Source: Dichetophora obliterata
Taxonomy: Eukaryota > Arthropoda > Insecta > Diptera > Sciomyzidae
NCBI GenBank assembly: GCA_963920525.1
Contig: OY986439.1
Span: 31,072,319 to 31,136,318, forward strand
Length of the DNA: 64,000 nt
Direction of reading: 5' to 3'
The notes under the pieces were generated by a model. The model saw only the letters and a list, made by a program, of their open reading frames with translations, did not search any database and was not told where the DNA came from. A program made the translations under genes and the position numbers. Below, in pieces: positions 10,941 through 22,032 of the stretch; within the stretch, counting starts at the first letter, position 1; the number at the start of each line of letters is the position of its first letter.

Positions 10941-13900
10941 CTCTGGTACATATCAAATAATAAACTTTTTTTTTGCAAAATTTCGCATTCTCTAGGACTA
11001 ATGATTCAAAAATCAGATAAAAAATTTCTAAATATTTTAAAATATTTATCAAATTTCACATTTTTATTTAAATTGGATGGAAAATGAGATAAGCATTCGA
11101 TAGCATGCTATGCTACAGCCTGAAATATATTAACAGCCCTTATAAAAACTATTTACTCTATTCATACTGAAGTAATCTACAAACACTTGAGTAAAAATGC
11201 AGTGTACGCGCTGATTTCATCGTTCGTAAGCTTACTTTTGTATCACTGCTTAGCCGAAGTTGAAATCAACCTGCAATGGTACACGAGGCAGTAGCTCAAA
11301 ATAATGCATATACTTTCCATTAAAGTCGAAGCAAACATCACACAGTGTTTGACTTTGGTACGATCGGATAATGCAACATGCTTGATGTTGTAAGTTAGTT
11401 CTATGGCGTAGAATATGTTGCATGGTATTAATGATATTGAAGTCATACAAAAACCAAGTATGTACTGAGTGCAAAAGCAGTTGCAGTTCATGATACAAAG
11501 AACTACAGATAAAGTATTGCGCATGTCCGCCATCTTTGTTGTGACGTAGTTCGAGCTTGTCAAAGTGGCTAAATAAGAACGCAGTCACAAAATATTTAAA
11601 GGGGATAATTAATTTAAAGCAATGAAAAAATATCGACATTTTCTTATTGAAACTTGGTTTATTGAAATGAAATAAATTACATTATACAATAAATATATTT
11701 ATAAATAAATTTAAGCAAATTTATTTTTCAGTACTAGTATTGAAAAGAAATGCATATAAAATAGGGGTGTTTTCTCCCATTTGTGCTCCTACACAAAAAA
11801 ATAGCTACGTTACTTGATGTGTTTGACAGCACTTTGATTGCTTCGTTTTCATTTTCTTATTCTTCTCGTTTGTTGAAAAAATTGTAAATTCATATTATGG
11901 CCCGAGTTAAAATCGCTGTTATTCTCATCAAAAGCATCTCAAACTTTAGTACTAATTTTAATTACATAAAATATAATTGGAAATTATAATTTACGCGTAC
12001 TATAAGTGCACAATATTAAAAAGTAAATTAAATGAATACAATATTTCTTAAATGCTTGCAATTGTGCTGCTTGCTGCTTGTGTTTACTTTTTGCTTTTTC
12101 ACATTTTCTTTTGTATGTATGCACCACGTGTTACAGCTGACAAGCTCGAGTGACGTAGTGCGCAGAAGATTTCATTTTTTGCGCACGGAGTAAGCTATCT
12201 GTATATCTTTGTTTCATGGTTGCAGTTCATCGCTGCAGGTCTCTGGTGTGCATGATATGTACTTTTAAAAATTATGTATACATATTAACGAATTTAAGAT
12301 AAGAATATTGTTAAGAAATTCATTAAAGATACATTATCGTTTTTATGTTTCACTTTAATTATTTGAAAAAAAAAACTAATAACGATTAGCTTTACGACAT
12401 GCAATTTTGAATCCATCATAGTTTAGCTTCACTCCATGAAAATTTTCACAACTTAACAAGCTTTAAACTGACATGAAAAATAAACAACGTTCATAAGCTA
12501 ATTTTCACTTCCCAGAAATTCAAGAATTACAACCATTTGTATGATAATTAATTTTAACGATGCAAAATTAAGGCTTCAATTACAGAGAGCTGTTTATTTA
12601 ATTCCAATAACCAGTTTGAATAATATATTAAATAGAAACAAATGTATTTAAGTATATGAAATTGCAGCTAAATGCAATGAGTTGAATGGTGCTAAAATGA
12701 ATTTTTAATTATTTCAAATTTTAAAACAGATACTTTATGCAAATGACCACAATTGATTGGTTGAAATTTCAACAAATTATAAAAAAGTAATGCCATACCA
12801 GTAATATATTAAGTGCAATTAGTGTAACTATTAATTAGATTTTAGGCGTGTCAATTTTGATGTTTAATTTTAAAAACTTAAGTTTTAAGCCAAAGGGAAC
12901 TATTTATGTTTGTCAAATGTAATGCTTGTTTCATTCTAGGCAATAACTCTTTTTTTATTAATGCCACATAGCTAACAATTAATGATATTTGCGACATTGT
13001 TGCCACTTTTTGCATTTTATTAGCTGTATTTTATTTAATGCAGCAAAATTATGACGGAGTGCGACCAAGTTCACAGAGTTTAAGTTTTATACACAAACAT
13101 ATTATTCCAGCTGATGTACATATCTACTATATTTGGACTGCAATAAATTGTTGTGCATTTTGCGGATGCAACGTTTTCAATGCGACACACAAAATTCAAT
13201 TTATTATATTATTTTCTTTTATGCATTTTAATTACTTTGCAAATGGTTGAATAGTATTTTTATTCAATAAAAAATAATGAATGTAATTTATGCTGCACTT
13301 GTAAAGCAAAAAAAATAAAAAGAAAACAAAAACAGATAAACTATTTGTTTAACTTAAGCGGCATATAAATGACATTAAATGCACACTTTTTGATTAAATT
13401 GAATTTTAATACGCAGCGAGAGCTACTCGCTGAAAAATTTCAATATTAAAAATTGACTTAATAGACGGAAGTTTAATGGAAATAAATATTTACATTTGCC
13501 CATTTAATTATTTTTTAATGTATGGGTAGTTTTTGTTTTTATTTTTTTTACGGTTATTTCGTTAAATGAAACTACTTTCCGCGAGTGTTTTCAAAGGCAA
13601 CATTGCTGTGAGCAAGAGAGAGAAAGAGAGAGGGAGAGAAAGGGAAATAAATGCAGATGTAGCTAGTACCTAAAGGTGCATTTCTATAATTAAAAGCACT
13701 TCATTAATGTTAAGCATGAGTTCATTATTGATAAGGAATTAGCCATGAGCCATAAATTCACCATAAAAGATTCACTGAAAGAATTTATCATTATAATTCG
13801 ACAGTATTTAAACAAGAAGTCTAGCATAATGAACACAGTTAACCAGGTTTTTTTAACAAGCTTTATTTTTTGTGCTTTTATGAGTAAAAATTAACTTTGA

Positions 13901-14232
13901 AGGATTGGAAACTTGATAAGAAATCTATATATAGATAGGCGAAACAGTTCAGTACTATTTTCTATCGTGTTTCTCAACAGATTTTGATAAAAATTAGAGC
14001 AGGGTAATATGAGCGTTTAAGATTATTTCTTAAATAAAACTATATATATAAGAGATGGATGAACATGGTGTAAGAGGTAGAGGAAATTTTAGATACTGCT
14101 AAAATGTACTACAAATATTTTCGCCATCTTTTACGGATACCTCACAATAAGCTTTTTTATATGTAACAAAGTGTGCAATATATATTGTGATGGTAAAATT
14201 TCTTACAAGTAGTAATTTTTAGAAAATTCTAG
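10941..14232. other. long stretch without supported genes
   Basis: Apart from one weak open frame at 11250-11639, I see only AT-rich sequence, a purine-rich GAGAGA run at about 13610-13650, and a CRE-like TGACGT near 12155. No transposon ends or long repeats were found. Confidence 0.5.
11250..11639 (-). CDS. unrecognised 129-codon open frame
   Basis: An open frame of 129 codons, unusually long for this AT-rich background and with balanced composition including several Cys and His (for example CCIIRSYQSQTLCDVC). The local G+C is higher than its flanks. I recognise no family. A 106-codon frame overlaps it in another phase, so one or both are chance. No splice sites or promoter tie it to a transcript. 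It could be a captured exon fragment, a decayed transposon ORF, or noise. Confidence 0.2.
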   Translation of the reverse strand: MSIFFHCFKLIIPFKYFVTAFLFSHFDKLELRHNKDGGHAQYFICSSLYHELQLLLHSVHTWFLYDFNIINTMQHILRHRTNLQHQACCIIRSYQSQTLCDVCFDFNGKYMHYFELLPRVPLQVDFNFG

Positions 14233-14457
14233 TTACTTTGACATCAAACTTATGGCGATATCGCGAAAACTGTAGCTTTTCTCAGTACAATCTATCACAC
14301 GGTCCGCCAGAACTTTAAACCCATGAACAACTCCATATTTATTATATAACTCCATTATTCTAAAAATAGTAATACATATACGTGTCTCGTCTATTTTGTC
14401 TTGCAGAATTTCTGTTAAATCGATTATAAAGTTTTCATGATTAGAGCTGACGCCTTC
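14233..14457 (-). CDS. stop-free frame without ATG; possible exon or remnant
   Basis: Seventy-four codons are open on the minus strand, ending at TAA (14235-14233), reading ...EILQDKIDETRICITIFRIM... then KVLADRVIDCTEKSYSFRDI. Composition is protein-like rather than low-complexity. There is no good upstream ATG; an acceptor-like TTTATAATTTATAG lies ~30 bases upstream but an in-frame stop separates it from the open part. The family is not recognised. Confidence 0.2.
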   Translation of the reverse strand, partial: EGVSSNHENFIIDLTEILQDKIDETRICITIFRIMELYNKYGVVHGFKVLADRVIDCTEKSYSFRDIAISLMSK

Positions 14458-15369
14458 TTATAAATGAACACTATAAATTATAAAAGAGTGAATCGATTTT
14501 CATAAATGAAGGCATTTTGGCAAGTTTATTAAATAAAATTTTTTAAAATTATTAATCAATTCCATTCGTTCGAGTTCGAGTTGCAGTTATTTAGGTAGTT
14601 CAATAGCTGCTGCAACGTTTTAAATGCCTTTAAAATTGGTTTGTGTACATGCTAAGCGGTGGTTTCTTTTCTATCTCATTCTCTCTCAGGCTAAATGCTA
14701 TAGAATCTATAGTATAGATGTTTAAGCTCGCTTTTTTTTACTGTCGTTTCATCAAGTTTCAAATCACAACAGTACTAAAGAAGTTTCACTTCAAAAGATG
14801 TAAGATTTTAAAAACATTTTAAAACCAAACCGGTTTCAGTTTTTTTTCACTTATACATTGTTATTTATTTTCTCTTACGGAAAATTAAGTTTAAAAACAC
14901 GCACTAAAAATTCAGAATTTGAAAAATTTTTGATTTCGTTATAGGGTTTGGACTTTTCCATATTAAGTGAAATACAATATTATTCAAATGTTCTCCATCA
15001 AATGTCAAATCGTTTTGAGGTAATATTTGATGATTTTTTTCGCACAACTCGGGCATGACTTGACGAATGTTATTTTTGCTCATAACTTTTAATCAAGTGT
15101 ACAAGTGTATATGGACATATGCATAGCTATGGAATGCCTGTCAAGTGTTTCTCGATGAACCTATATTGATTTAGTAACCAGAAAAATTATACTACCAATT
15201 TTATGAAAGGTTAATTTTTTGCCAACACAAAATTTCTATTTGGCTGTGGGACACCTTGTAAAATCCACTAAAAATGGAAAAATGTGAAAAAACCACTAAA
15301 AATACGAAAAATAACAAATTCTATCATTTTAGAAGCCTTGAATGGCAAAAGAAAGAACAGAAAATTTCA
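14458..15369. other. no feature seen
   Basis: AT-rich with no coding frame, repeat boundary or RNA gene that I can support. Confidence 0.5.
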
Positions 15370-15757
15370 CTTCTTTCATGATATTCATCATATTCTTCAT
15401 CATCCAAAGCAGAAGTGAAGTTTACATGGAAAATAGCTGGTAAGCATATCAGCGTACTTCAAATGCACTGGCCGTTTGCACTCATTGCATTTCAATGAGT
15501 TTGATCCCGTCAATTTCGGTGGCAGAAAGTCCAAATATATGACGCAGAAGTCTACATCATCACCAGATGGTAGAGACTCTTTGGCTTAGTGCGCTTGGCC
15601 AACGGTTTTACTTTTCACATTGCCTTCTGCTTATCAGGAGTTGGTTTGGCTGGTGGAGCTGCCTTAATTTTACCTGACTTCTTCTGTTGTGACACAGTGC
15701 TCGCTTGGCTGCTTTTTCTGGGCTTTACCTGGGGTTTCATAAATACTGGGGCAATAG
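15370..15757 (-). pseudogene. decayed gene fragment with Cys motif
   Basis: Read leftwards from the hexamer array, the minus strand encodes PVFMKPQVKPRKSSQAS, a Lys/Pro-rich stretch ending DKQKAM, a stop, then KVKPLAKRTKPK. After a one-base frame change it continues SGDDVDFCVIYLDFLPPKL and then LKCNECKRPVHLKYADML, a CxxC motif. After a further frameshift comes an acidic DDEEYDEYHE tail. Composition and G+C are those of a coding sequence and differ from the flanks. The order basic linker, Cys pair, acidic tail suggests a nuclear or RNA-binding zinc-containing protein, but I do not recognise the family. One stop and two frameshifts make it non-functional; a retropseudogene or an unknown transposon ORF are both possible. 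Confidence 0.5.
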
Positions 15758-16750
15758 TAACATTAACATTAACATTAACATTACCATTAACATTAACATT
15801 AACATTAACATTAACATTAACATTAACATTAACATTAACATTAACATTAACATTAACATTAACATTAATATTAACATTAACATTAACATTAACATTAACA
15901 TTAACATTAACATTAACATTAACATTAACATTAACATTAACATTAACATTAACATTAACATTAACATTAACATTAACATTAACATTAACATTAACATTAA
16001 CATTAACATTAACATTAACATTAACATTAACATTAACATTAACATTAACATTAACATTAACATTAACATTAACATTAACATTAACATTAATATTAACATT
16101 TACATTAACATTAACATTAACATTAACATTAACATTAACATTAACATTTACATTTACATTAACATTAACATTAACATTAACATTAACATTTACATTAACA
16201 TTAACATTAACATTAACATTAACATTAACATTAACATTAACATTAACATTAACATTAACATTAACATTAACATTAAAATTAACATTAACATTAACATTAA
16301 CATTAACATTAACATTAACATTAACATTAACATTAACATAAACATTAACATTAACATTAACATTAACATTAACATTAACATTAACATTAACATTAACATT
16401 AACATTAACATTTAACATTAACATTAACATTAACATTAACATTAACATTAACATTAACATTAACATTAACATTAACATTAACATTACCATTAACATTAAC
16501 ATTAACATTAACATTAACATTAACATTAACATTAACATTAACATTAACATTAACATTAAGATTAACATTAACATTAACATTAACATTAACATTAACATTA
16601 ACATTGACATTAACATTAACATTAACATTAACATTAACATTAACATTAACATTTAACATTAACATTAACATTAACATTAACATTAACATTAACATTAACA
16701 TTAACATTAACATTAACATTAACATTAACATTAACATTAACATTAACATT
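15758..16750. repeat. hexanucleotide satellite (AACATT)n, block 1
   Basis: About 165 near-perfect head-to-tail hexamers. Sporadic variants include AATATT, TTTACA, AAAATT and AACATA, single ACCATT units near 15784 and 16485, and an extra T at about 16410 and 16652 that shifts the phase. Open frames through it (Asn-Val, Thr-Leu, Met-Leu dipeptides) are trivial consequences of the period. The purity implies recent or ongoing expansion. Confidence 0.98.
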
Positions 16751-17285
16751 ACCATTACCATTACCATTACCATTACCATTACCATTACCATTACCATTAC
16801 CATTACCATTACCATTACCATTACCATTACCATTACCATTACCATTACCATTACCATTACCATTACCATTACCATTACCATTACCATTACCATTACCATT
16901 ACCATTACCATTACCATTACCATTACCATTACCATTACCATTACCATTACCATTACCATTACCATTACCATTACCATTACCATTACCATTACCATTACCA
17001 TTACCATTACCATTACCATTACCATTACCATTACCATTACCATTACCATTACCATTACCATTACCATTACCATTACCATTACCATTACCATTACCATTAC
17101 CATTACCATTACCATTACCATTACCATTACCATTACCATTACCATTACCATTACCATTACCATTACCATTACCATTACCATTACCATTACCATTACCATT
17201 ACCATTACCATTACCATTACCATTACCATTGCCATTGCCATTGCCATTACCATTACCTTTACCATTACTATTACTATTACCATTA
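16751..17285. repeat. hexanucleotide satellite (ACCATT)n, block 2
   Basis: At about 16750 the unit changes abruptly by one base from AACATT to ACCATT and continues for about 89 units with almost no variation, until GCCATT (three copies), ACCTTT and ACTATT variants mark the right edge. Block 1 already holds isolated ACCATT units, so block 2 probably grew from such a variant. The right edge is degenerate, as expected of array ends. Confidence 0.98.
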
Positions 17286-20200
17286 AAAGAACTATTTTTT
17301 CATCATTACACCAATTCCTCTTAAACTTCATCTTATCGTTTCCTTAACCCAAGCTTAATATTAATTGATTGGGTTCTAGTGCTTTTACAATTTTTATTTC
17401 TCTCATGACGTCTTTAAAATTTTTAAACCAACAAATTAGCTATAATTGCTAGGATAGTTTGTTGAGGAAAAAGAAAAAAGTCAAACTACGACAAAATGAC
17501 AGACAATAAAACTGCATCTTAAGAGCGTATGTTGATGCATGCACCTGTGTGTGTTAGTATCAGTGTGAGTGTGTGTGTCTTCACATCTTACATTATAATA
17601 TAGTTTGTTGCCAGTTGAACATTTGACATTTTAAAGACAAGAAATGCACAAAAGCTCAACACATCATCGTCGTGCCACAAACAACTAACTTCTTACAATT
17701 CCTACTTCTGCAGCAGCTTCGTCACATCTCTACGCTTCTTTGATTTTGCAACATCGCTTCACATAATTGACTGCATTGCGTTTCTTCCATGCCGCGAAGT
17801 GACTCTTGTGACTCAATGAATAATCAAGTTGCTGTTGATGATATAGAAAAACCTGTAAAACAACACTCAAGTATGTGTGACTAAACCTAACAAGCAACCT
17901 TGTTTAGTGTGAGTGTGTGTGTGTGTGTGAGAGAGAGAGTGTGAGTGTGTGAAATAGTGCGCAAGCTTAACTGCATTTGTCGCTAGTTATTTATATGCGT
18001 CTCATTTTTCAAGCATCTAGTTTGAAAATTTTTCTTTGCGTTTCTTGTTGCAAAAACAAATGCTCAAATTTCCATAAGTGTTGTCCTCAATTTTCCACCC
18101 AAAGTCGTAATATTTATTGACATTTGCAGTAACACGATTTCGGTTTTTGAGGTCAGATATCTTGTTTATGTTGTTAGTTTTTTGAGAATGCGGATTGTCG
18201 ACTTTCGCCTTTGACGCATTAGCATTTTTGTTTACTTATTAAAGTTCTCTTAACAATTATTTGATTTAATTTATGGAGAAAAATTGCATTGCTTTATTTA
18301 TTTATTTATTTATTTAGATCTATTGCATAAGTTCTCAAGTTCAACTTCACAATGTCTCAGTAGCTTTCTATTATCATTATTTTATCTTATGTTGTCACTC
18401 ATACTTATTTTCAAGTAAGGTTTATTTTTGTAATTCTGTTTTCAGTTAATTGATCACATTAATAAGGGAAAATTCCATATAGTTTCTATGCATGAAATAA
18501 GCGAAAGTTTCTCCATTTACATGGATGAGTCTAAGTTCGCAATTGTTCTCATATTCCGCATGATAGCTTTGCTGTAACATTTTGTAATCACATTTTTTTT
18601 TTGATTTATTAATTGCTCGGTTCTTGATTTTTGAAGTTCCTTACTTCTATCCAATACATTCAGTTACATTCAAATTTTGTAATCCAAGTCAAAAATCACT
18701 TCCGTTTTTTGTAACGTAACGCCAGCACATATTTTTGTTTATATCAGAAAATCCTTAGGGTTTCTTGCTGTCATTGTTTTTACTTAATATAGTGCTACTT
18801 AATTTCTACGCAAATATAAAAAAGCCTTATTAAAATTTAGACATTTTCATTCTTTTATTTTTAATATTTCTTCGTAGAAATCATACGTAACGCCGGTTTT
18901 GAAATGCACATATGCAAAGATAATACTTTCGATATTTCGACACATGCAAAGATAATACAAAGGAGATTGAAATCGTAGTTCAATTCTTGTTTATATGACT
19001 TAATCTAAATCTTAAACGTTTTTTTTTTTTAAAAACACATTTTTTATTATTGTTATTAATCAACAAATCAGCTTTAAATTTTAAAGGATAGGTTATGATA
19101 TCGAAGAAAATTTTAAATTTAAGTCGTAAACTTAATATTTTATTTATATGAGTGAATGTAAGTGTCTTATTCGATAAGTCTAAAGTAACTCTTTTGATAT
19201 TGAAACTTAGACACAAACGTAAAATATATAGTTGGTGACATAAGCAAAACAATATTTAAAGAATTGTTTTTATAAAAAAATAATAAAATACATATATTCT
19301 GTAAAAAAATATCAAAAATATTTTAGGATGATAATAAAGCTTTTATGTGCATGTTTATATTAAACTTTTTTATGTATCTCCAGATATCTAGTTCATGCTA
19401 GATATCCATTAGTATTACAGCATTTTACAGAGATCTTTCATAAAAATAAGGACACTTAAAGCTGTACACATAAACTAACTTATCTTTTATCTATTTGCAT
19501 GCAACTGCCAAAACTGTAATTATTACGCATGTTGGGTACAAAACAGCGCCAGTCGACCCACTGTGCAATAGCATTAAAGTTTTCTGTTACATTTTTAATG
19601 CACTACTTAAGAAGTGTAGAAAACGACACTGCATAAAAGAAAGAAAACTGTGTTTTTCAAGAGCGTTGAAAGCAGAGTGTCGGAGTGTCACAATGACAGC
19701 AAAGTAATGAACACATCTCGACACACACGGATGATGCGCAATCATACAGATAGCAGAAATGGCAAAACAGCGAGATTCAATGATAAAAAATTAAAAAAAA
19801 AAATAACACTTGGATGCCCAGATTGTAAAGTAATTCCAAGCATAAAAATTACAACTACAAACGCAATCAGGAAGTCTTAATCGAAAGTAATTTCAGGTCG
19901 TTAGTCACAGCGTTTATTTGCGGCGAGATGATCTCAAATATGCTTGATTTTCTTTTGTGTGCTTCTTTGTTATTATTGTTTTTGTAGTTGTAGTTATAGT
20001 TGTGATTGCTGTTGTTGTTGTTGTTATTACCGCTGTGCTGTTAAGTACTGTCCAGAATAAAAATAGTAATAAGCGTCGTAATAAAAATAATATTAATAAA
20101 ATCAAATACTTGACATAATTTTTAAAACTATGTTAATTCAATTTGAATTAACAAAAAAGGAAAAACATTAAAAACAAAACATCTCTGAACTGCAGTCACG

Positions 20201-20319
20201 TTCTAGCAGAAATTATTGAAAAATTTATTCAGTTTTAGTATCAAAAATATTATAATAGTTTTCAATCAAATTTATTTTTCAACTATACTTTTCAAATTTG
20301 TTATTTAATTTTTGAGTTT
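17286..20319. other. AT-rich stretch with GT and GA microsatellites
   Basis: Contains GTGTGAG/(GT)n and (GA)n runs at about 17556-17578 and 17908-17951, a (TTTA)5 run near 18297-18316, and CAA/GTT-rich sequence at about 19960-20035. Open frames near 18980-19250 and 19495-19880 have no recognisable content. No transposon ends were found. Confidence 0.5.
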
Positions 20320-21060
20320 AATGCACCGCCAAAGGGCAATGTAATAAAAATCTAAATTTATTACAGTGCCCTTTGGCGGTAAAGATAGATCAAAATAGAT
20401 AGATTCAAAACACTCTACGTACCTGAAAACCTTTAAATAAAATTTCATGCCAATCGTATGAGTAGCTTATAGCTGTACCTATTTATTTTAAAAAGGCCTA
20501 ACTTTTGATTACAGACAAAAATCTTTAATAAAAACACCAAAAATTTCTTAACCACTCATATCATTAGCATAAAATTTCGTATTAGGAGGTTTTCAGGTAC
20601 GACGATTATTTTGGTGCTATCTTGTTTGATCTATCTTTTACACCAGAGGACGCTGTAGTACAAATTTTGTAAAAAATCTCCAAAGCCACCCAAACAGCTC
20701 ATATGGTTAGCATGAAAATTTGTCTAAAGAGGTTTTTAAAAACGGTGAGTAATTTGGCTTTATCTATTTTCATCTTTCTTCTACCTGCTGTAGTATAAAT
20801 ATTTTACAAAACGGCTGAAAAATAAAACTAAACCAAAACCGCTCATATGATTAGCATATAAATTTGCATATAGAGATTTTTCAGGTACGATTAGTGTTTT
20901 GGCGCTATCTTTTTTGATCTATTTTTTTACACTAGAGGGCAATGTAGAACAAATCTGTTACAAAACAGCCAAAAACTCTTAAGCCGCTCATGTTATTAGC
21001 ATGGAAATTTGTATGAAGAAATTTTTAATAGTAATGAGTGTTTTGGCGCAAATTTGCAAA
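20320..21060. repeat. ~143-bp satellite-like array with one inverted unit
   Basis: GCTCATAT-ATTAGCAT followed by a GGTTTTTCAGGTACGA-like motif, GGCGCTATCTTTTTTGATCTA and ACACTAGAGGGCAATGTAG recurs with starts at about 20555, 20697, 20841 and 20985, a period of 142-144 bases. The first full unit (about 20345-20480) is inverted. The junction makes a hairpin of about 24 bp with perfect outer arms at 20325-20338 and 20367-20380. Copies are 70-85% alike by eye. Confidence 0.8.
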
Positions 21061-22032
21061 TCCGACACTATCATAGCAGAGACTCAAACCCATATTTCTT
21101 ATGCTATGTTCACACTGAGAGCTAAATGCTAATTTAGAGCATTTGCTATATATACTTTTCCCTGTTACTCCTACAAAGAGTAAAGGGCCGTTCGTAAATG
21201 TGGATTTTGTAAAAGCGTATTTACCTCTCAGTGTAAACAAAGCATTACCGATAAAAAAAGTTGAATTTGTACTTAGCAAAAATTAATTTAGGTTGAAGCC
21301 TTTGCTACAGTAAGCATCGGATTCACGAATTTATCTTGAAGCAGTTTATTTAGTACGCATTTCGGTTTAAAATTTGACTTCCACTAAATGCGCTTACTTA
21401 GGTTCATTTTTAGAATTGCTTTGTCCTCAATCAAAAAATATAATCAACATAGATTGAGTTTTATTGTAACTTAAAAAAGAAAATTAAAAGCCATACCTAT
21501 TTTCTTTAAGCCTGTATGATACTTCATTGTTTTGTCCAATTTTTATTCATTGACAATGAAACCAGAGCAGTTGAAACTACGCATATAGTACGAATTGGAG
21601 AAAAAATGTACGACGGACAGCATTTTGAATGCATTGACAGCATTGTTCTTGACGTTTCTCTCAATTTGTAACTCGTTAAGTTTCGATTAAATATTAATGG
21701 CTTTTTTTTTATAACGCACTCAATCACTGCACTTGGGGTTTTTTTTGGTCTGGAAACTCCATTTCCATATGATTTACAACAAACCCTCTCTCTCGCACTG
21801 AAGTTTTTCTTTAAAGTATATTGCCAGATGAAAAAATCGAACGCAAGTGACTGCGTTCGTTTTACAAAAAAAGCCCATAAGTGTCAAAAACAAGCTTTAG
21901 CCCTTTCTTTCACACCCAAGAAGAATAGAGAGATAAGATAGTTATGTTGCGGAAGTATTAAAATTTGGCACAATGTATGTTTTCATCCTTTTCCTACAAT
22001 ATAAACCTGTCTAGCCCACGCGTTCACAAATG
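21061..22032. other. no feature seen
   Basis: AT-rich. The part at 21780-21950 is less AT-rich but has no coding frame or boundary that I can support. Confidence 0.45.

Noticed and set aside
15758..17285. Telomeric repeat
   Set aside because: Hexameric, but not TTAGG or TTAGGG type, and higher flies lack canonical telomerase repeats; it is interstitial with unique flanks.
15589..17347. Open frames of 120-345 codons (Thr-Leu, Asn-Val, Met-Leu, Ile-Thr dipeptides)
   Set aside because: A hexamer array without stop codons in any phase gives such frames automatically; no real gene is implied.
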